Part shown: in pieces, positions 51,675 through 61,369 of the stretch | Layout of the letters: each line of letters opens with the position of its first letter | Position numbering within the stretch: position 1 is the stretch's first letter | NCBI RefSeq assembly: GCF_002874965.1 | Contig: NZ_CP025624.1 | Coordinates: forward strand, 310,001-374,000 | Direction of reading: 5' to 3' | DNA from: Pseudomonas sp. NC02 | Lineage (GTDB): Bacteria; Pseudomonadota; Gammaproteobacteria; Pseudomonadales; Pseudomonadaceae | Length of the DNA: 64,000 nucleotides | Position numbers and translations under genes: made by a program | The notes under the pieces: generated by a model | Database searches by the model: none | What the model was told of the DNA's origin: nothing | What the model saw: only the letters and a program-made list of their open reading frames with translations

Positions 51675-51706
51675 AAAGCCCCGGAATACGGGGCTTTGGC
51701 TTTTTT
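51675..51706 (+). terminator. Intrinsic terminator, plus-strand orientation
   Basis: AAAGCCCCG-GAATA-CGGGGCTTT followed after three bases by TTTTTT. It would stop plus-strand transcripts, most likely those of the 50875-51315 gene after they pass nrsZ in antisense. It lacks a U-run for minus-strand transcripts. Confidence 0.65.
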
Positions 51707-51773
51707 GGGTTTTAATATTTTCTTAACAAGGCATGGGTTTCAGGCGTTGGATAAGTGCGCGATGCCGGTTCGT

Positions 51774-51792
51774 GGTGCATTGAAGCGGTGCA
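51774..51792 (-). promoter_or_regulatory. NtrC-type site pair upstream of nrsZ
   Basis: Two GGTGCA half-sites (51774-51779 and 51787-51792) lie about 170-180 bp upstream of the predicted nrsZ start, a typical NtrC enhancer distance. They are in direct rather than inverted order, so the match is only partial. Confidence 0.4.
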
Positions 51793-51815
51793 CGGTCTTA
51801 GCCTGGTACAAAACA

Positions 51816-51910
51816 AATGTGGGAGCTGGCTTGCCTGCGATGGCGCTGTGTCAGTCGATAAATCCAGTGACTGACACAGCGCCATCGCGGGCAAGCCCGG
51901 CTCCCACATT
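51816..51910. repeat. REPIN, variant class (GTGGGAGCTGGCTTGCCTGC)
   Basis: Inverted pair with arms AATGTGGGAGCTGGCTTGCC and GGCAAGCCCGGCTCCCACAT, centre with TCAGTCGAT/GTGACTGA. The sequence differs from the main class at several fixed positions, as expected for a separate REP family. Confidence 0.85.
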
Positions 51911-51938
51911 AGATCTTCAGTGGATCAGGGATTAGTGA

Positions 51939-53375
51939 TCAGGCCTCATCACCTTCGTCATCATCCCCACCGTCAACCTTCATCCCCAGCTCCTTGATCT
52001 TGCGTGTCAGCGTATTGCGGCCCCAGCCCAGCAGCACGGCGGCGTCGCGACGACGTCCAGCAGTATGCTTGAGGGCGGTTTCGATCATGATCCGCTCGAA
52101 AGCCGGCACAGCGCTGTCCAGCAGGTTCGACTGGCCACGTGCCAGGGCCTGGTCGGCCCATTGGCGCAGCGCCTGCTCCCAGTTGGTCACCGGTGCCGAA
52201 TCCTGCGGCAGGCTCAGCAGCTCAGGCGGCAGGTCGCTGATATGCACTTCGCGCCCCGAAGCCATCACCGTGATCCAGCGGCAGGTGTTCTCCAGCTGAC
52301 GCACGTTGCCCGGCCATGGCAGGTTCTTCAGGTATTCCTCGGTCTCGCTTTTCAGCAGCTTCGGCTCGACGGCCAGCTCCTGGGCGGCGCGGCTGAGGAA
52401 GTGACGGGCCAGGGTCGGGATGTCCTCGCGACGGTCCGACATCCGTGGGATGTGGATGCGGATCACGTTCAGGCGGTGGAACAAGTCTTCACGGAATTTC
52501 CCGGCGTGCACCAGGGTTTCCAGGTTCTGGTGCGTCGCCGCGATGATACGTACGTCGACCTTGACTGGCGTGTGCCCGCCTACCCGATAAAACTCGCCGT
52601 CGGCCAGGACCCGCAGCAAGCGCGTCTGGGTGTCGGCCGGCATGTCGCCGATTTCATCGAGGAACAGCGTGCCGCCGTCGGCCTGTTCAAAACGGCCACG
52701 GCGCAGGTTGGCCGCACCGGTGAACGCGCCTTTTTCATGGCCGAACAGTTCCGACTCCATCAAGTCTTTCGGGATCGCCGCCATGTTCAGCGCAATGAAC
52801 GGCGACGCCGCCCGTGGGCTGTGACGGTGCAGGGCGTGGGCCACCAGCTCTTTACCGGTACCCGACTCGCCATTGATCAGCACGGTGATGTTGGAGTGGC
52901 TCAAGCGCCCGATGGCGCGAAACACTTCCTGCATCGCCGGCGCTTCGCCGATGATTTCCGGGGTACGGGTCAGGGCCGGCGGGGCTTCCTGGTTCTGCTG
53001 TTCCTGGGCGTGCTGGTTGGCGCGTTTTACCAGCGCCACCGCTTCGTCCACGTCGAACGGTTTTGGCAGGTATTCAAAGGCGCCGCCCTGATAGGACGCG
53101 ACAGCGCTGTCCAGGTCCGAGTGCGCGGTCATGATGATCACCGGCAGGCGCGGGTGCTGCTCGCGAATCCGCGCCAGCAAGTCCAGGCCACTGGCGCCGG
53201 GCATGCGGATGTCGGAGATGATCACGTCGGGCTGCTGGCGAGCCAGGCGGCTCATCACCCCGTCGGCGCTGTCGAAGCTCTGGGTGGTCATGCCTTCCTG
53301 TTGCAAGGCTTTCTCCAGGACCCAGCGGATAGAACGGTCGTCATCGACGATCCAGACAGTTTCACTACGGCTCAT
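51939..53375 (-). CDS. ntrC: NtrC (GlnG), nitrogen response regulator
   Basis: 478 residues: receiver domain with phospho-acceptor Asp55 (ISDIRMPG), AAA+ domain with Walker A GESGTGKE (about 168-175) and the sigma54-contact loop GAFTGA, and a C-terminal Fis-type helix-turn-helix (AAVLLGWGRNTLTRKIKELG). It activates RpoN promoters under nitrogen limitation. It overlaps ntrB by 4 nt. Probable targets in this window are glnA, ntrB, nrsZ and the GABA-type permease. Confidence 0.97.
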   Translation of the reverse strand: MSRSETVWIVDDDRSIRWVLEKALQQEGMTTQSFDSADGVMSRLARQQPDVIISDIRMPGASGLDLLARIREQHPRLPVIIMTAHSDLDSAVASYQGGAFEYLPKPFDVDEAVALVKRANQHAQEQQNQEAPPALTRTPEIIGEAPAMQEVFRAIGRLSHSNITVLINGESGTGKELVAHALHRHSPRAASPFIALNMAAIPKDLMESELFGHEKGAFTGAANLRRGRFEQADGGTLFLDEIGDMPADTQTRLLRVLADGEFYRVGGHTPVKVDVRIIAATHQNLETLVHAGKFREDLFHRLNVIRIHIPRMSDRREDIPTLARHFLSRAAQELAVEPKLLKSETEEYLKNLPWPGNVRQLENTCRWITVMASGREVHISDLPPELLSLPQDSAPVTNWEQALRQWADQALARGQSNLLDSAVPAFERIMIETALKHTAGRRRDAAVLLGWGRNTLTRKIKELGMKVDGGDDDEGDEA

Positions 53376-54457
53376 GTCGATGGGGCTCCTTGTTCCAGTG
53401 GCAGAAAGATCGAGAAGGTGGTGTGACCGGGATGGCTCTCACATTCGATCAAACCCTGGTGCTGGCTGATGATGTTCTGGGTAATGGCCAGGCCGAGCCC
53501 GGTACCGTCCGGGCGGCCGCTGACCATTGGGAAAAAGATGGTTTCCTGCAGTTCTGCAGGGATGCCGGGGCCGTTGTCGATGATCTCGACCTTGGTCACC
53601 AGGCGATGGCGCACGTGGCCAATGGTGAACTGGCGCAGGGCACGGGTGCGCAGGCTGATGCGCCCCAGGCGCAGCTCGTTCTGGCTGCTGATGGCCTGCA
53701 TGGCGTTGCGCACGATATTGAGCACCGCCTGGATCATCTGCTCGCGGTCGATCAATACGTCGGGAATGCTTGGGTCGTAGTCGCGCACCAAGGTGATGCA
53801 GCCCTGGCTTTCGGCCTCCACCAACTGGCAAACCCGCTCCAGCACTTCGTGCACGTTGGTCATTGCCAGCGACGGCAGCTTGTTGGAGCCGAGCATGCGG
53901 TCTACCAGGTTACGCAGGCGGTCGGCTTCCTCGATGATGACGTTGGTGTAGTCCTTGAGGTTTTCGTCCGGCAGCTCGCGGGCCAGCAGCTGTGCGGCAC
54001 CGCGAATCCCGCCCAGGGGGTTCTTGATCTCATGGGCCAGGCCGCGCACCAGCATCTTGCTGGTTTCCTGCTTGGACAGTTGCGCCTCTTCCTTGGTGAT
54101 GCGCAGCAGGCGATCGCGGGGATGCACCTCCAGCAGCAACAAGGTGGCGCCGTGGCTGAGGATCGGTGTTACCGCGTAGTCGACGGTGAGGGTCTGGCCG
54201 GTGAGGGCGGTGAGCATCGCTTCGCGCTTGGTGAACGGGTGCGCCTGCTCCACGGCCTGGCGCAACGAGCTCAAGGCCTCGGCCGACTCAGTGAACAGCT
54301 CACTGATGAATTGCCCATGGCTGCGCTGCCCGCTGATGGCCAGCAGCATCTCCGCCGCCGGGTTCATGTACTCAAGGCGCAGTTCGTCATTGAGCAGAAT
54401 GGTCGCGGTGGTCAGGTTGTCGAGTAACAGGCGGTGCAGTGCGTCGCTGATGGTCAT
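53372..54457 (-). CDS. ntrB: NtrB (GlnL), nitrogen sensor kinase
   Basis: A 361-residue cytoplasmic histidine kinase: N-terminal PAS domain (about 10-110), H-box RGLAHEIKNPLGGIRGAAQ (His about 141), N-box NIVRNAMQA, DNGPGIP and GTGLGLAI. There are no membrane segments; the PII protein is the expected input. It phosphorylates or dephosphorylates NtrC. Confidence 0.96.
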   Translation of the reverse strand: MTISDALHRLLLDNLTTATILLNDELRLEYMNPAAEMLLAISGQRSHGQFISELFTESAEALSSLRQAVEQAHPFTKREAMLTALTGQTLTVDYAVTPILSHGATLLLLEVHPRDRLLRITKEEAQLSKQETSKMLVRGLAHEIKNPLGGIRGAAQLLARELPDENLKDYTNVIIEEADRLRNLVDRMLGSNKLPSLAMTNVHEVLERVCQLVEAESQGCITLVRDYDPSIPDVLIDREQMIQAVLNIVRNAMQAISSQNELRLGRISLRTRALRQFTIGHVRHRLVTKVEIIDNGPGIPAELQETIFFPMVSGRPDGTGLGLAITQNIISQHQGLIECESHPGHTTFSIFLPLEQGAPST

Positions 54458-54513
54458 TAGGACCTCTTTTGGAGCAAGGCGCGGGCTTGAGGCACACGCT
54501 GATACAAGGAAAA

Positions 54514-54529
54514 TGCAAAAACCAAACCA
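54514..54529 (-). promoter_or_regulatory. Sigma54-type promoter candidate of ntrBC
   Basis: On the minus strand TGGTTTGGTTTTTGCA keeps TGG at -24 and TTTGCA at -12 with exact GG-N10-GC spacing; the CAC after the GG is lost. The start would be near 54503, giving a leader of about 46 nt. Confidence 0.45.
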
Positions 54530-54738
54530 AAGCTCCGAAAAGAAGCGTTAAAGCCCTGAAATGGGGGCTTAAGGCGCGAAACTGTGGCGTTCTGCCAGCT
54601 TGGACGGGAAGTTTCGAACCAAAATGGGTTGCGTAAGTGGGAAGGGTGCAGCGTATCGCACCAATATAGTGCGAATTTGAAAAGTCTGTTCAGGAAGCTG
54701 GTGGCAGCGACTGATTGGCTGAATGGGTCGGATCTAAA
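54530..54738. other. ntrB upstream region without genes
   Basis: Part of the 392-bp gap between ntrB and the chorismate mutase gene. Besides the NtrC and sigma54 sites and the REPIN that follows, no gene is visible. Confidence 0.5.
54658..54672 (-). promoter_or_regulatory. NtrC operator upstream of ntrB
   Basis: GCACCAATATAGTGC is an imperfect dyad that equals, over all 15 bases, the core of an NtrC site I recall from the enterobacterial glnA promoter (read in complement). A second dyad, GGTGC...GCACC, overlaps it (54645-54662). It lies about 160 bp before the predicted ntrB start. Confidence 0.6.
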
Positions 54739-54830
54739 TTGTGGGAGCGGGCTTGCTCGCGAAGGCGGCGTGTCAGTCATGCATATATCAACTGACACAC
54801 CGCCTTCGCGAGCAAGCCCGCTCCCACATT
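54739..54830. repeat. REPIN (GTGGGAGCGGGCTTGCTC class)
   Basis: Inverted pair with arms TTGTGGGAGCGGGCTTGCTC and complement, centre GTGTCAGTCATG/CAACTGACACAC. It lies between ntrB and the chorismate mutase gene. Confidence 0.9.
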
Positions 54831-54849
54831 TTTGATGGCGTTCGCAATT

Positions 54850-55386
54850 TTAGATTTTATAGAGGCACAGCTCGGCGGTGGCGCGGATCATTGCCAGTTG
54901 GTGCAGCGCGTCTTTGGCAGGTGCGTGATTGGCCTGGGCCAGCCATTGCGGGCATTGCGGGTTGGTGCGCTCCGGGGTGAAGTCCGCCAGCTGTTGCAGC
55001 AGGCGTTTTTGCAGCAGGTCCAGTTTAGGGCGGATCTGGCCGACCAGATCCGGGCGTGGGTCATTCGGCGCCTTGCCTTGCAGCTGCCAGTCGGAAAGGT
55101 GGGCGTACTGCACCAGTTTGTTCGCCTCGATCTGGGCCGAGAAAAACTGCTCGGCCTGTGCCGGTGCCAGTTTGTAGCTCGGCGCCTGGGCGACGACGCT
55201 GGCGATCACGTCCTGCTCCCGTGGGCGGTCTTCGACGGGCTTGTGGCTGTCCCATTTGCTCAGTGCCACCTGGTCGGCAATCGCCAGGCGTTCGGCAATG
55301 CTGTCGAGCAGCGGGGCGAGGGTGGGTGGTGCTGCGAATACATTGGCGCTGATGGCCAGCAAGATGAACCCAATTTTGAGTTTCAA
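54850..55386 (-). CDS. Periplasmic chorismate mutase (AroQ gamma class)
   Basis: 178 residues with a signal peptide (cleavage at VFA-AP). The helical body carries the AroQ-gamma pattern: LAPLLDSIAERLAIADQVALSKW, RPREQDVIASV, and FFSAQIEANKLVQY. Chorismate to prephenate in the periplasm is the expected reaction. The start is TTG at 55384-55386, with GAGGG nine bases upstream; no ATG gives a signal peptide. A Cys pair near the end may form a disulphide. Confidence 0.85.
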   Translation of the reverse strand: MKLKIGFILLAISANVFAAPPTLAPLLDSIAERLAIADQVALSKWDSHKPVEDRPREQDVIASVVAQAPSYKLAPAQAEQFFSAQIEANKLVQYAHLSDWQLQGKAPNDPRPDLVGQIRPKLDLLQKRLLQQLADFTPERTNPQCPQWLAQANHAPAKDALHQLAMIRATAELCLYKI

Positions 55387-55402
55387 GGCAGATCCCTCTT
55401 CT

Positions 55403-55502
55403 GTAGGGGCGAGCTTGCTCGCGAAGGTCGTTAACGATAACGCGTAAGTATTGAAGAAATGCGGTGCCTTTGAATTTTTCGCGGGCAAGCCGGCTCCCAC
55501 AG
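55403..55502. repeat. Mixed REP pair
   Basis: GGGGCGAGCTTGCTCGCGAA at the left and TTCGCGGGCAAGCCGGCTCC at the right, in inverted order but of two different REP sub-types. It may be a decayed REPIN or two separate REP insertions. It lies in front of the chorismate mutase gene. Confidence 0.6.
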
Positions 55503-55515
55503 GGTTTTGCGGGCA

Positions 55516-55545
55516 AAAAAAAGACCTCCCGAAGGAGGCCTTTTT
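55516..55545 (-). terminator. Intrinsic terminator of glnA
   Basis: Read on the minus strand, GGCCTCCTTCGGGAGGTC is followed by TTTTTTTT, 30 bp after the glnA stop. There are also T's on the other side, so it may act both ways. Confidence 0.85.
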
Positions 55546-55575
55546 CATCACGCCGCGTTACGCAGCGCTACCGGA

Positions 55576-56982
55576 TCAGCAGCTGTAGTACAGCTCGTAT
55601 TCCAGTGGGTGTACGAAGGTGCGGACCTTGATTTCTTCTTCGCTTTTCAGGGCGATGTAGGCATCGATAAAGTCGTCGCTGAACACGCCGCCTTTGGTCA
55701 GGAACGCACGGCCCTTGTCCAGCTCTTCCAGGGCTTCTTTCAGGCTGCCGCACACTTGTGGGATCTCTTTGGCCTCTTCAGGCGGCAGGTCGTACAAGTT
55801 TTTGTCGGCGGCATCGCCAGGGTGGATCTTGTTCTGGATACCGTCCAGGCCGGCCATGACCAGGGCAGCGAAGGCCAGGTACGGGTTGGCTGCCGGATCC
55901 GGGAAACGGGCTTCGATACGGCGAGCGCGAGGGCTGGACACGTAAGGAATACGGATCGAGGCGGAGCGGTTGCGAGCCGAGTAGGCCAGCATTACCGGAG
56001 CTTCGAAACCTGGAACCAGACGCTTGTAGGAGTTGGTCGACGGGTTGGTGAAGCCGTTCAGGGCCTTACCGTGCTTGATGATACCGCCGATGAAGTACAG
56101 GGCAGTGTCGGACAGGCCGGCATAACCTTCGCCAGCGAAGGTGTTCTTGCCTTCTTTGGCGATGGACAGGTGAACGTGCATACCCGAACCGTTATCGCCG
56201 TACAGAGGCTTAGGCATGAAGGTAGCGGTACGGCCGTAGGCATCAGCCACGTTGTGTACGCAGTACTTCAGGGTCTGAACTTCGTCAGCCTTGGCAACCA
56301 GGGTGTTGAACTTCACGCCGATTTCGTTCTGGCCGGCAGTCGCCACTTCGTGGTGGTGAACTTCGATGACCAGGCCCATCTCTTCCATGGCGTTGCACAT
56401 GGAGGTACGGATTTCGTGGTCGTGGTCGAACGGAGGAACCGGGAAGTAGCCGCCTTTGATACCTGGACGGTGGCCTTTGTTGCCGCCTTCCACGTCCTGG
56501 TCGGACATCCACGAACCTTGTTCGGAGAAGATCTTGAACATGGAGCCAGAGATGTCGGACTTGAACTTGACCGAATCAAAGATGAAGAATTCTGGTTCCG
56601 GGCCTACGAATACGGTGTCGCCGATACCGGTCGACTTCAGGTATTCCTCGGCACGCTTGGCGATCGCACGTGGGTCACGGTCGTAGCCCTGCATGGTCGA
56701 AGGCTCGATCACGTCGCAGACGATGATCAAGGTTGGGTCTTCGGTGAACGGGTCGAGTACGGCAGTGCTGTCGTCCGGCATCAGGATCATGTCGGAAGCT
56801 TCGATGCCTTTCCAGCCGGCAATGGAGGAGCCGTCGAACATTTTGCCTTCTTCGAAGAAGGCGTCATCCAGCGCGTCGCGAGCCGGCATGGTCACGTGGT
56901 GCTGAGTGCCTTTGGTGTCCGTGAAGCGCAGATCAATCCATTTGACGTCATGATCTTTGATGAGTTGAACCGACTTCGACAT
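55576..56982 (-). CDS. glnA: GlnA, glutamine synthetase type I
   Basis: A 468-residue dodecameric enzyme that makes glutamine from glutamate, ammonia and ATP. It has the beta-grasp start, [47 protein letters not shown] and the adenylylation loop NLYDLPPEE with the target Tyr. The ATG at 56980-56982 has GGAGGA upstream. The sigma54 promoter and NtrC-type sites upstream and ntrBC downstream form the classical nitrogen circuit. Confidence 0.98.
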   Translation of the reverse strand: MSKSVQLIKDHDVKWIDLRFTDTKGTQHHVTMPARDALDDAFFEEGKMFDGSSIAGWKGIEASDMILMPDDSTAVLDPFTEDPTLIIVCDVIEPSTMQGYDRDPRAIAKRAEEYLKSTGIGDTVFVGPEPEFFIFDSVKFKSDISGSMFKIFSEQGSWMSDQDVEGGNKGHRPGIKGGYFPVPPFDHDHEIRTSMCNAMEEMGLVIEVHHHEVATAGQNEIGVKFNTLVAKADEVQTLKYCVHNVADAYGRTATFMPKPLYGDNGSGMHVHLSIAKEGKNTFAGEGYAGLSDTALYFIGGIIKHGKALNGFTNPSTNSYKRLVPGFEAPVMLAYSARNRSASIRIPYVSSPRARRIEARFPDPAANPYLAFAALVMAGLDGIQNKIHPGDAADKNLYDLPPEEAKEIPQVCGSLKEALEELDKGRAFLTKGGVFSDDFIDAYIALKSEEEIKVRTFVHPLEYELYYSC

Positions 56983-57083
56983 AGTGTCCTCCGGGTGGCT
57001 TCGGGCTGGGGTAGTGGAGTAGCCCTTAGAATGTGGGTGATGCCGGCGCGAATACTCGACCAAGGCAACCTGCCTCACAAGAG

Positions 57084-57099
57084 AGCAAATTGCATGCCA
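57084..57099 (-). promoter_or_regulatory. Sigma54 promoter of glnA
   Basis: On the minus strand TGGCATGCAATTTGCT fits TGGCAC-N5-TTGCW with exact spacing. The start would be near 57073, about 90 nt before the ATG. It is the expected RpoN/NtrC promoter. Confidence 0.8.
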
Positions 57100-57142
57100 G
57101 TGCCCCGACATGGGTTTTTTGCCACAAAAACGCCCCTATAAA

Positions 57143-57220
57143 GGTGCAATCCGCTGAAACGGAAGAAATTGCGCACCGCAATGTAGCGCTTATTTTGGTT
57201 TATGACCCGTTTTGGTGCGC
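57143..57220. promoter_or_regulatory. Group of NtrC-type half-sites upstream of glnA
   Basis: GGTGCA (57143-57148), GCGCACC (57171-57177) and GGTGCGC (57214-57220); the last two are inverted repeats of each other. They lie 70-150 bp before the glnA start. None forms the tight classical dyad. Confidence 0.35.
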
Positions 57221-57267
57221 GAAAGGTCAGTTGCATATTAACTGGTTAAACCTTGAGCGATTTCCGC

Positions 57268-57273
57268 TATAAT
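57268..57273 (+). promoter_or_regulatory. -10 element of thiI
   Basis: TATAAT, a perfect -10, 42 bp before the thiI ATG, with a weak -35 (TTAAAC at 57246). It shares the gap with the divergent glnA promoter. Confidence 0.45.
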
Positions 57274-57315
57274 CCGCGCCCCCCTTTTTCGGCTGGGCCT
57301 GCGCGCGCTGTTTTC

Positions 57316-58770
57316 ATGAAATTAATCGTTAAAGTCTTCCCCGAGATCACCATCAAGAGCCGACCGGTACGGATGCGTTTCATCCGTCAATTGGCCAAGA
57401 ACATCCGTGCCGTGCTCCGCGATCTGGACCCGGCTGTGGTGGTGAATGGTGTGTGGGACAATCTCGAGCTGGAAACCCGCCTCACAGACCCCAAGGCCCT
57501 GAAGGACATGACCGAGCGCCTGAGCTGCGTGCCGGGCATCGCGCATTTCCTGCAGGTCGACGAGTACCCGCTGGGCGACTTCGACGACATCACCGAAAAG
57601 TGCAAGCAGCACTACGGCGATGTGCTGGCAGGCAAGGTGTTTTCAGTGCGTTGCAAACGCGCCGGCAAGCACCCGTTCAGCTCCATGGATGTCGAGAAAT
57701 ACGTGGGCAGCAAGCTGCGTCGCGAGTGCGGCGCTGCCGGAATTTCCCTGAAAGAGCCGCAAATTGAAGTGCGGATGGAAATTCGCGACCAACGGTTGTT
57801 TGTGATCCACAGCCAGCACGACAGCATCGGCGGCTACCCGCTGGGTGCCCTGGAACAGACCCTGGTATTGATGTCCGGCGGTTTCGATTCCACTGTCGCG
57901 GCCTACCAGATCATGCGCCGCGGGCTGATGAGCCACTTCTGCTTCTTCAACCTGGGCGGGCGTGCACACGAATTGGGCGTGATGGAAGTCGCGCATTACA
58001 TCTGGAAGAAGTACGGCAGCTCGCAACGGGTGCTGTTTGTCAGCGTACCGTTCGAGGAAGTCCTGGGAGAAATTCTCGGGAAAGTCGATAACAGTCATAT
58101 GGGCGTAGTATTGAAGCGTATGATGTTACGCGCTGCGTCCCGAATCGCGGATCGGCTGGAAATCGACGCACTGGTCACCGGTGAAGCGATTTCCCAGGTG
58201 TCCAGCCAGACCCTGCCGAACCTTTCGTTGATCGACTCTGTGACCGAGAAGCTGGTACTGCGCCCGCTGATCGCCAGTCACAAGCAAGACATCATCGACC
58301 TGGCGACCCAGATCGGCACGGCGGATTTCGCCAAGCACATGCCGGAATATTGCGGGGTCATCTCGGTGAACCCCAAGACCCACGCCAAGCGCAACCGCGT
58401 GGAGTACGAAGAACAACAGTTCGATATGGCGGTGCTCGAGCGTGCGCTTGAGAACGCCAAGCTGGTGCCGATCGATCGGGTTATCGACGAATTGGGCCAG
58501 GATTTGCAGATCGAAGAAGTCAGCGAGGCTCTGGCCGGTCAGATCATCATCGACATCCGTCACCCGGATGCCGCTGAAGACGAGCCGCTGGAAATTGCTG
58601 GCATCGACGTACAAACGCTGCCGTTCTATGCATTGAATGCGCGTTTCAAGGAACTGGATGACAGCCGTCAGTACCTGTTGTATTGCGACAAAGGCGTGAT
58701 GAGTCGCCTGCATGCCCACCATTTGCTCAGTGAGGGGCATGCCAATGTGCGCGTTTATCGACCGAGCTAA
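57316..58770 (+). CDS. thiI: ThiI, tRNA 4-thiouridine synthetase
   Basis: 484 residues: N-terminal ferredoxin-like and THUMP domains (about 1-170), PP-loop SGGFDST for adenylation of U8 in tRNA, and a C-terminal rhodanese domain with the sulfur-carrying Cys in [11 protein letters not shown]. The protein also feeds sulfur to thiazole synthesis in bacteria with this long form. The ATG at 57316 starts the conserved [15 protein letters not shown]; a longer frame upstream covers the promoter. Confidence 0.96.
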   Translation: MKLIVKVFPEITIKSRPVRMRFIRQLAKNIRAVLRDLDPAVVVNGVWDNLELETRLTDPKALKDMTERLSCVPGIAHFLQVDEYPLGDFDDITEKCKQHYGDVLAGKVFSVRCKRAGKHPFSSMDVEKYVGSKLRRECGAAGISLKEPQIEVRMEIRDQRLFVIHSQHDSIGGYPLGALEQTLVLMSGGFDSTVAAYQIMRRGLMSHFCFFNLGGRAHELGVMEVAHYIWKKYGSSQRVLFVSVPFEEVLGEILGKVDNSHMGVVLKRMMLRAASRIADRLEIDALVTGEAISQVSSQTLPNLSLIDSVTEKLVLRPLIASHKQDIIDLATQIGTADFAKHMPEYCGVISVNPKTHAKRNRVEYEEQQFDMAVLERALENAKLVPIDRVIDELGQDLQIEEVSEALAGQIIIDIRHPDAAEDEPLEIAGIDVQTLPFYALNARFKELDDSRQYLLYCDKGVMSRLHAHHLLSEGHANVRVYRPS

Positions 58771-58909
58771 GAGCCCGGGGCTGTTTGCCTGTGGCCTGCG
58801 TCACCGGCCCCCCGACTCTGCCGTCAAGCTGTAACGGCAAGGCCTGACTCTACTGTTAATCGCTGCCACGACCTGTCAGCACACCGAATCCTCTGATCGA
58901 GATACACAA

Positions 58910-60730
58910 GTGATCGAAAATCTACGCAACATCGCCATCATTGCTCACGTTGACCATGGTAAGACCACCCTGGTAGACAAACTCTTGCGTCAATCCGGCA
59001 CCCTGGAGCGCAACGAGCTCAACGACGAGCGCGTGATGGACTCCAACGACCAGGAGAAAGAGCGCGGTATTACCATTCTGGCGAAAAACACCGCCATCAA
59101 CTGGAACGGCTACCACATCAACATCGTGGATACCCCGGGCCACGCCGACTTCGGCGGCGAAGTTGAACGCGTAATGTCGATGGTTGACTCCGTTCTGCTG
59201 CTGGTTGACGCTCAAGACGGCCCTATGCCGCAAACCCGTTTCGTGACCAAGAAGGCTTTCGAAGCCGGCCTGCGTCCGATCGTGTGCATCAACAAGGTTG
59301 ACCGTCCAGGCGCGCGTCCGGACTGGGTTCTGGACCAGATCTTCGACCTGTTCGACAACCTGGGTGCCACCGAAGAACAGCTGGACTTCAAAGTCGTCTA
59401 CGCCTCGGCCCTGAACGGCATTGCCGGTCTGGAACACACCGACATGGCTGAAGACATGACCCCGCTGTACCAGTCGATCGTCGACAACGTACCGGCTCCG
59501 AAAGTTGACCGTGAAGGCCCGTTCCAGATGCAAATCTCGGCACTGGACTACAACAGCTTCCTGGGTGTTATCGGTGTTGGCCGTATCGCTCGTGGTAGCG
59601 TCAAGCCGAACACTCCGGTGGTCGCCATCGGCGCCGACGGCAAGAAGCGCAACGGTCGTATCCTGAAGCTGATGGGTCACCACGGCCTGCACCGCATCGA
59701 CGTTGAAGAAGCGTTTGCCGGTGACATCGTGTGTGTGAGCGGTATGGACTCGCTGTTCATCTCCGACACCCTGTGCCAGCCGGACAACGTCGAGGCGATG
59801 AAGCCTCTGACCGTTGACGAGCCAACCGTTTCCATGACCTTCCAGGTAAACGACTCGCCTTTCTGCGGTAAAGAAGGCAAGTTCGTGACTTCCCGTAACA
59901 TCAAGGAACGTCTGGACAAAGAGCTGCTGTACAACGTTGCTCTGCGCGTTGAAGAAGGCGACTCGGCTGACAAGTTCAAGGTTTCCGGCCGTGGTGAGCT
60001 GCACCTCTCGGTACTGATCGAAACCATGCGTCGCGAAGGCTTCGAAATGGGCGTTGGTCGTCCTGAAGTGATCATCCGTCAGGTTGACGGCGTGAAGCAG
60101 GAACCGTTTGAAAACGTCACCATCGACACCCCTGAAGAATCCCAGGGCAAGGTCATGGAAGAGATGGGCCTGCGTAAGGGCGACCTGACCAACATGGTGC
60201 CGGATGGCAAAGGCCGTGTGCGTCTGGAATACAACATCCCTGCTCGTGGTCTGATTGGTTTCCGTAACCAGTTCCTGACCCTGACCAACGGTGCTGGCAT
60301 CCTGACCTCGATCTTCGATCGCTACGACACCATGAAGTCCGGCGACATGTCCGGCCGTCAGAACGGTGTTCTGGTATCGGTAGAAACCGGCAAGGCGCTG
60401 ACCTACTCCCTGGAAACCCTCCAGGCGCGTGGCAAGCTGTTCGTTGAACACGGTCAAGAGATCTACAACGGTCAGATCGTTGGCCTGAACAGCCGTGACA
60501 ACGACATGGGCGTCAACCCAACCAAAGGCAAGAAGCTCGACAACATGCGTGCTTCGGGTAAAGACGAAACCATCGCTCTGGTTCCACCTGTTCGCTTCAC
60601 CCTGGAACAGGCTCTGGAATTCATCCAGGACGACGAGCTGTGCGAAGTTACGCCTAAGTCGATCCGCCTGCGTAAGAAGATCCTGGACGAAGGCGAGCGT
60701 ACCCGCGCTGCCAAGAAAGCCAAGAACTGA
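58910..60730 (+). CDS. typA: TypA/BipA, ribosome-associated GTPase
   Basis: A 606-residue translational GTPase: G1 [10 protein letters not shown]2 ERGITI, G3 [12 protein letters not shown]4 NKVD, G5 ASALNG, followed by EF-G-like domains and the BipA C-terminal domain ending KKAKN. It helps ribosome assembly and growth under stress or cold. The start is GTG at 58910, matching the family's [15 protein letters not shown] opening. Confidence 0.97.
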   Translation: MIENLRNIAIIAHVDHGKTTLVDKLLRQSGTLERNELNDERVMDSNDQEKERGITILAKNTAINWNGYHINIVDTPGHADFGGEVERVMSMVDSVLLLVDAQDGPMPQTRFVTKKAFEAGLRPIVCINKVDRPGARPDWVLDQIFDLFDNLGATEEQLDFKVVYASALNGIAGLEHTDMAEDMTPLYQSIVDNVPAPKVDREGPFQMQISALDYNSFLGVIGVGRIARGSVKPNTPVVAIGADGKKRNGRILKLMGHHGLHRIDVEEAFAGDIVCVSGMDSLFISDTLCQPDNVEAMKPLTVDEPTVSMTFQVNDSPFCGKEGKFVTSRNIKERLDKELLYNVALRVEEGDSADKFKVSGRGELHLSVLIETMRREGFEMGVGRPEVIIRQVDGVKQEPFENVTIDTPEESQGKVMEEMGLRKGDLTNMVPDGKGRVRLEYNIPARGLIGFRNQFLTLTNGAGILTSIFDRYDTMKSGDMSGRQNGVLVSVETGKALTYSLETLQARGKLFVEHGQEIYNGQIVGLNSRDNDMGVNPTKGKKLDNMRASGKDETIALVPPVRFTLEQALEFIQDDELCEVTPKSIRLRKKILDEGERTRAAKKAKN

Positions 60731-60748
60731 GTTAACTCAGGCTGAATG

Positions 60749-60786
60749 AAAAACGCCCCCGGTCGAAAGGCCGGGGGCGTTTTTTT
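60749..60786 (+). terminator. Intrinsic terminator of typA
   Basis: AAAAACGCCCCCGG-TCGAAAG-GCCGGGGGCGTTTTTTT: a strong GC stem with A and T runs on both sides, 20 bp after the typA stop. Confidence 0.92.
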
Positions 60787-60820
60787 ATGCCTGCAATATC
60801 TGTAGTGACTGTGCGGGCCC

Positions 60821-60910
60821 CTTCGCGAGCAAGCCCGCTCCCACATTCGACCGCGTTTTTTCAGGATGAATGAGGTCAAGTGGGGGAGCGGGCTTGCCCG
60901 CGAAAGCGGT
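60821..60910. repeat. Two REP units in outward orientation
   Basis: CTTCGCGAGCAAGCCCGCTC at 60821 and GGGGGAGCGGGCTTGCCCGC at 60881 face the opposite way round from the window's REPINs. This looks like two half-elements or a REPIN rearrangement rather than a normal pair. Confidence 0.6.
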
Positions 60911-60934
60911 AGTTCAAGCAATAAAAAATCTGGA

Positions 60935-61369
60935 TCAGAACTTGTCGAGGGTCTTGAACCTGGTCTCGCGCACCACTTCCTTCGGCTTGTACGCGCAATA
61001 CCCCGGGCGCGGCCCGATTTTCGGGTGATTGCGGCAAGTATCCGGGCGCTTGTCATAAATAGTGCAGAAGCGGCTCTTACGATCCAGGTACAGGCAATCG
61101 TTGTTGCTCATGCGCTGCAGGGTGAAGATCTCGGATTTGGCGTTGAAGCGCTCGACGATGCCTTCCTTCTGCAAGCGCTTGGCGATGTTCTTCGGCGGGT
61201 CGCCACGCTCGAACTCATCGACGATGCCGATGCGGATCAGGTCCTTGATCTTCACCTCAACCGGCAGGGTGCAGCAGCTCGACACACAGCCGCCACACAT
61301 ATGGCTTGAGTATTTCTGCCAGGTCTCGAGACGGTCGAGTTCCGCGGCGGCGATCAGTTGAGGCTTCAT
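60935..61369 (-). CDS. YkgJ-family cysteine-cluster protein
   Basis: A 144-residue cytoplasmic protein with eight Cys in the YkgJ-type arrangement: CGGCVSSCC near the start, NNDCLYLD, RFCTIYDKRPDTCRNHP and PGYC. The family is predicted to bind zinc or an Fe-S cluster; its role is not known. GGAAACCTG lies before the ATG. It is convergent with typA and divergent from glgP. Confidence 0.87.
   Translation of the reverse strand: MKPQLIAAAELDRLETWQKYSSHMCGGCVSSCCTLPVEVKIKDLIRIGIVDEFERGDPPKNIAKRLQKEGIVERFNAKSEIFTLQRMSNNDCLYLDRKSRFCTIYDKRPDTCRNHPKIGPRPGYCAYKPKEVVRETRFKTLDKF

Noticed and set aside
51675..51706. First read as the terminator of a plus-strand nrsZ
   Set aside because: The sigma54 promoter at 51618-51634 and the U-rich end near 51310 place nrsZ on the minus strand.
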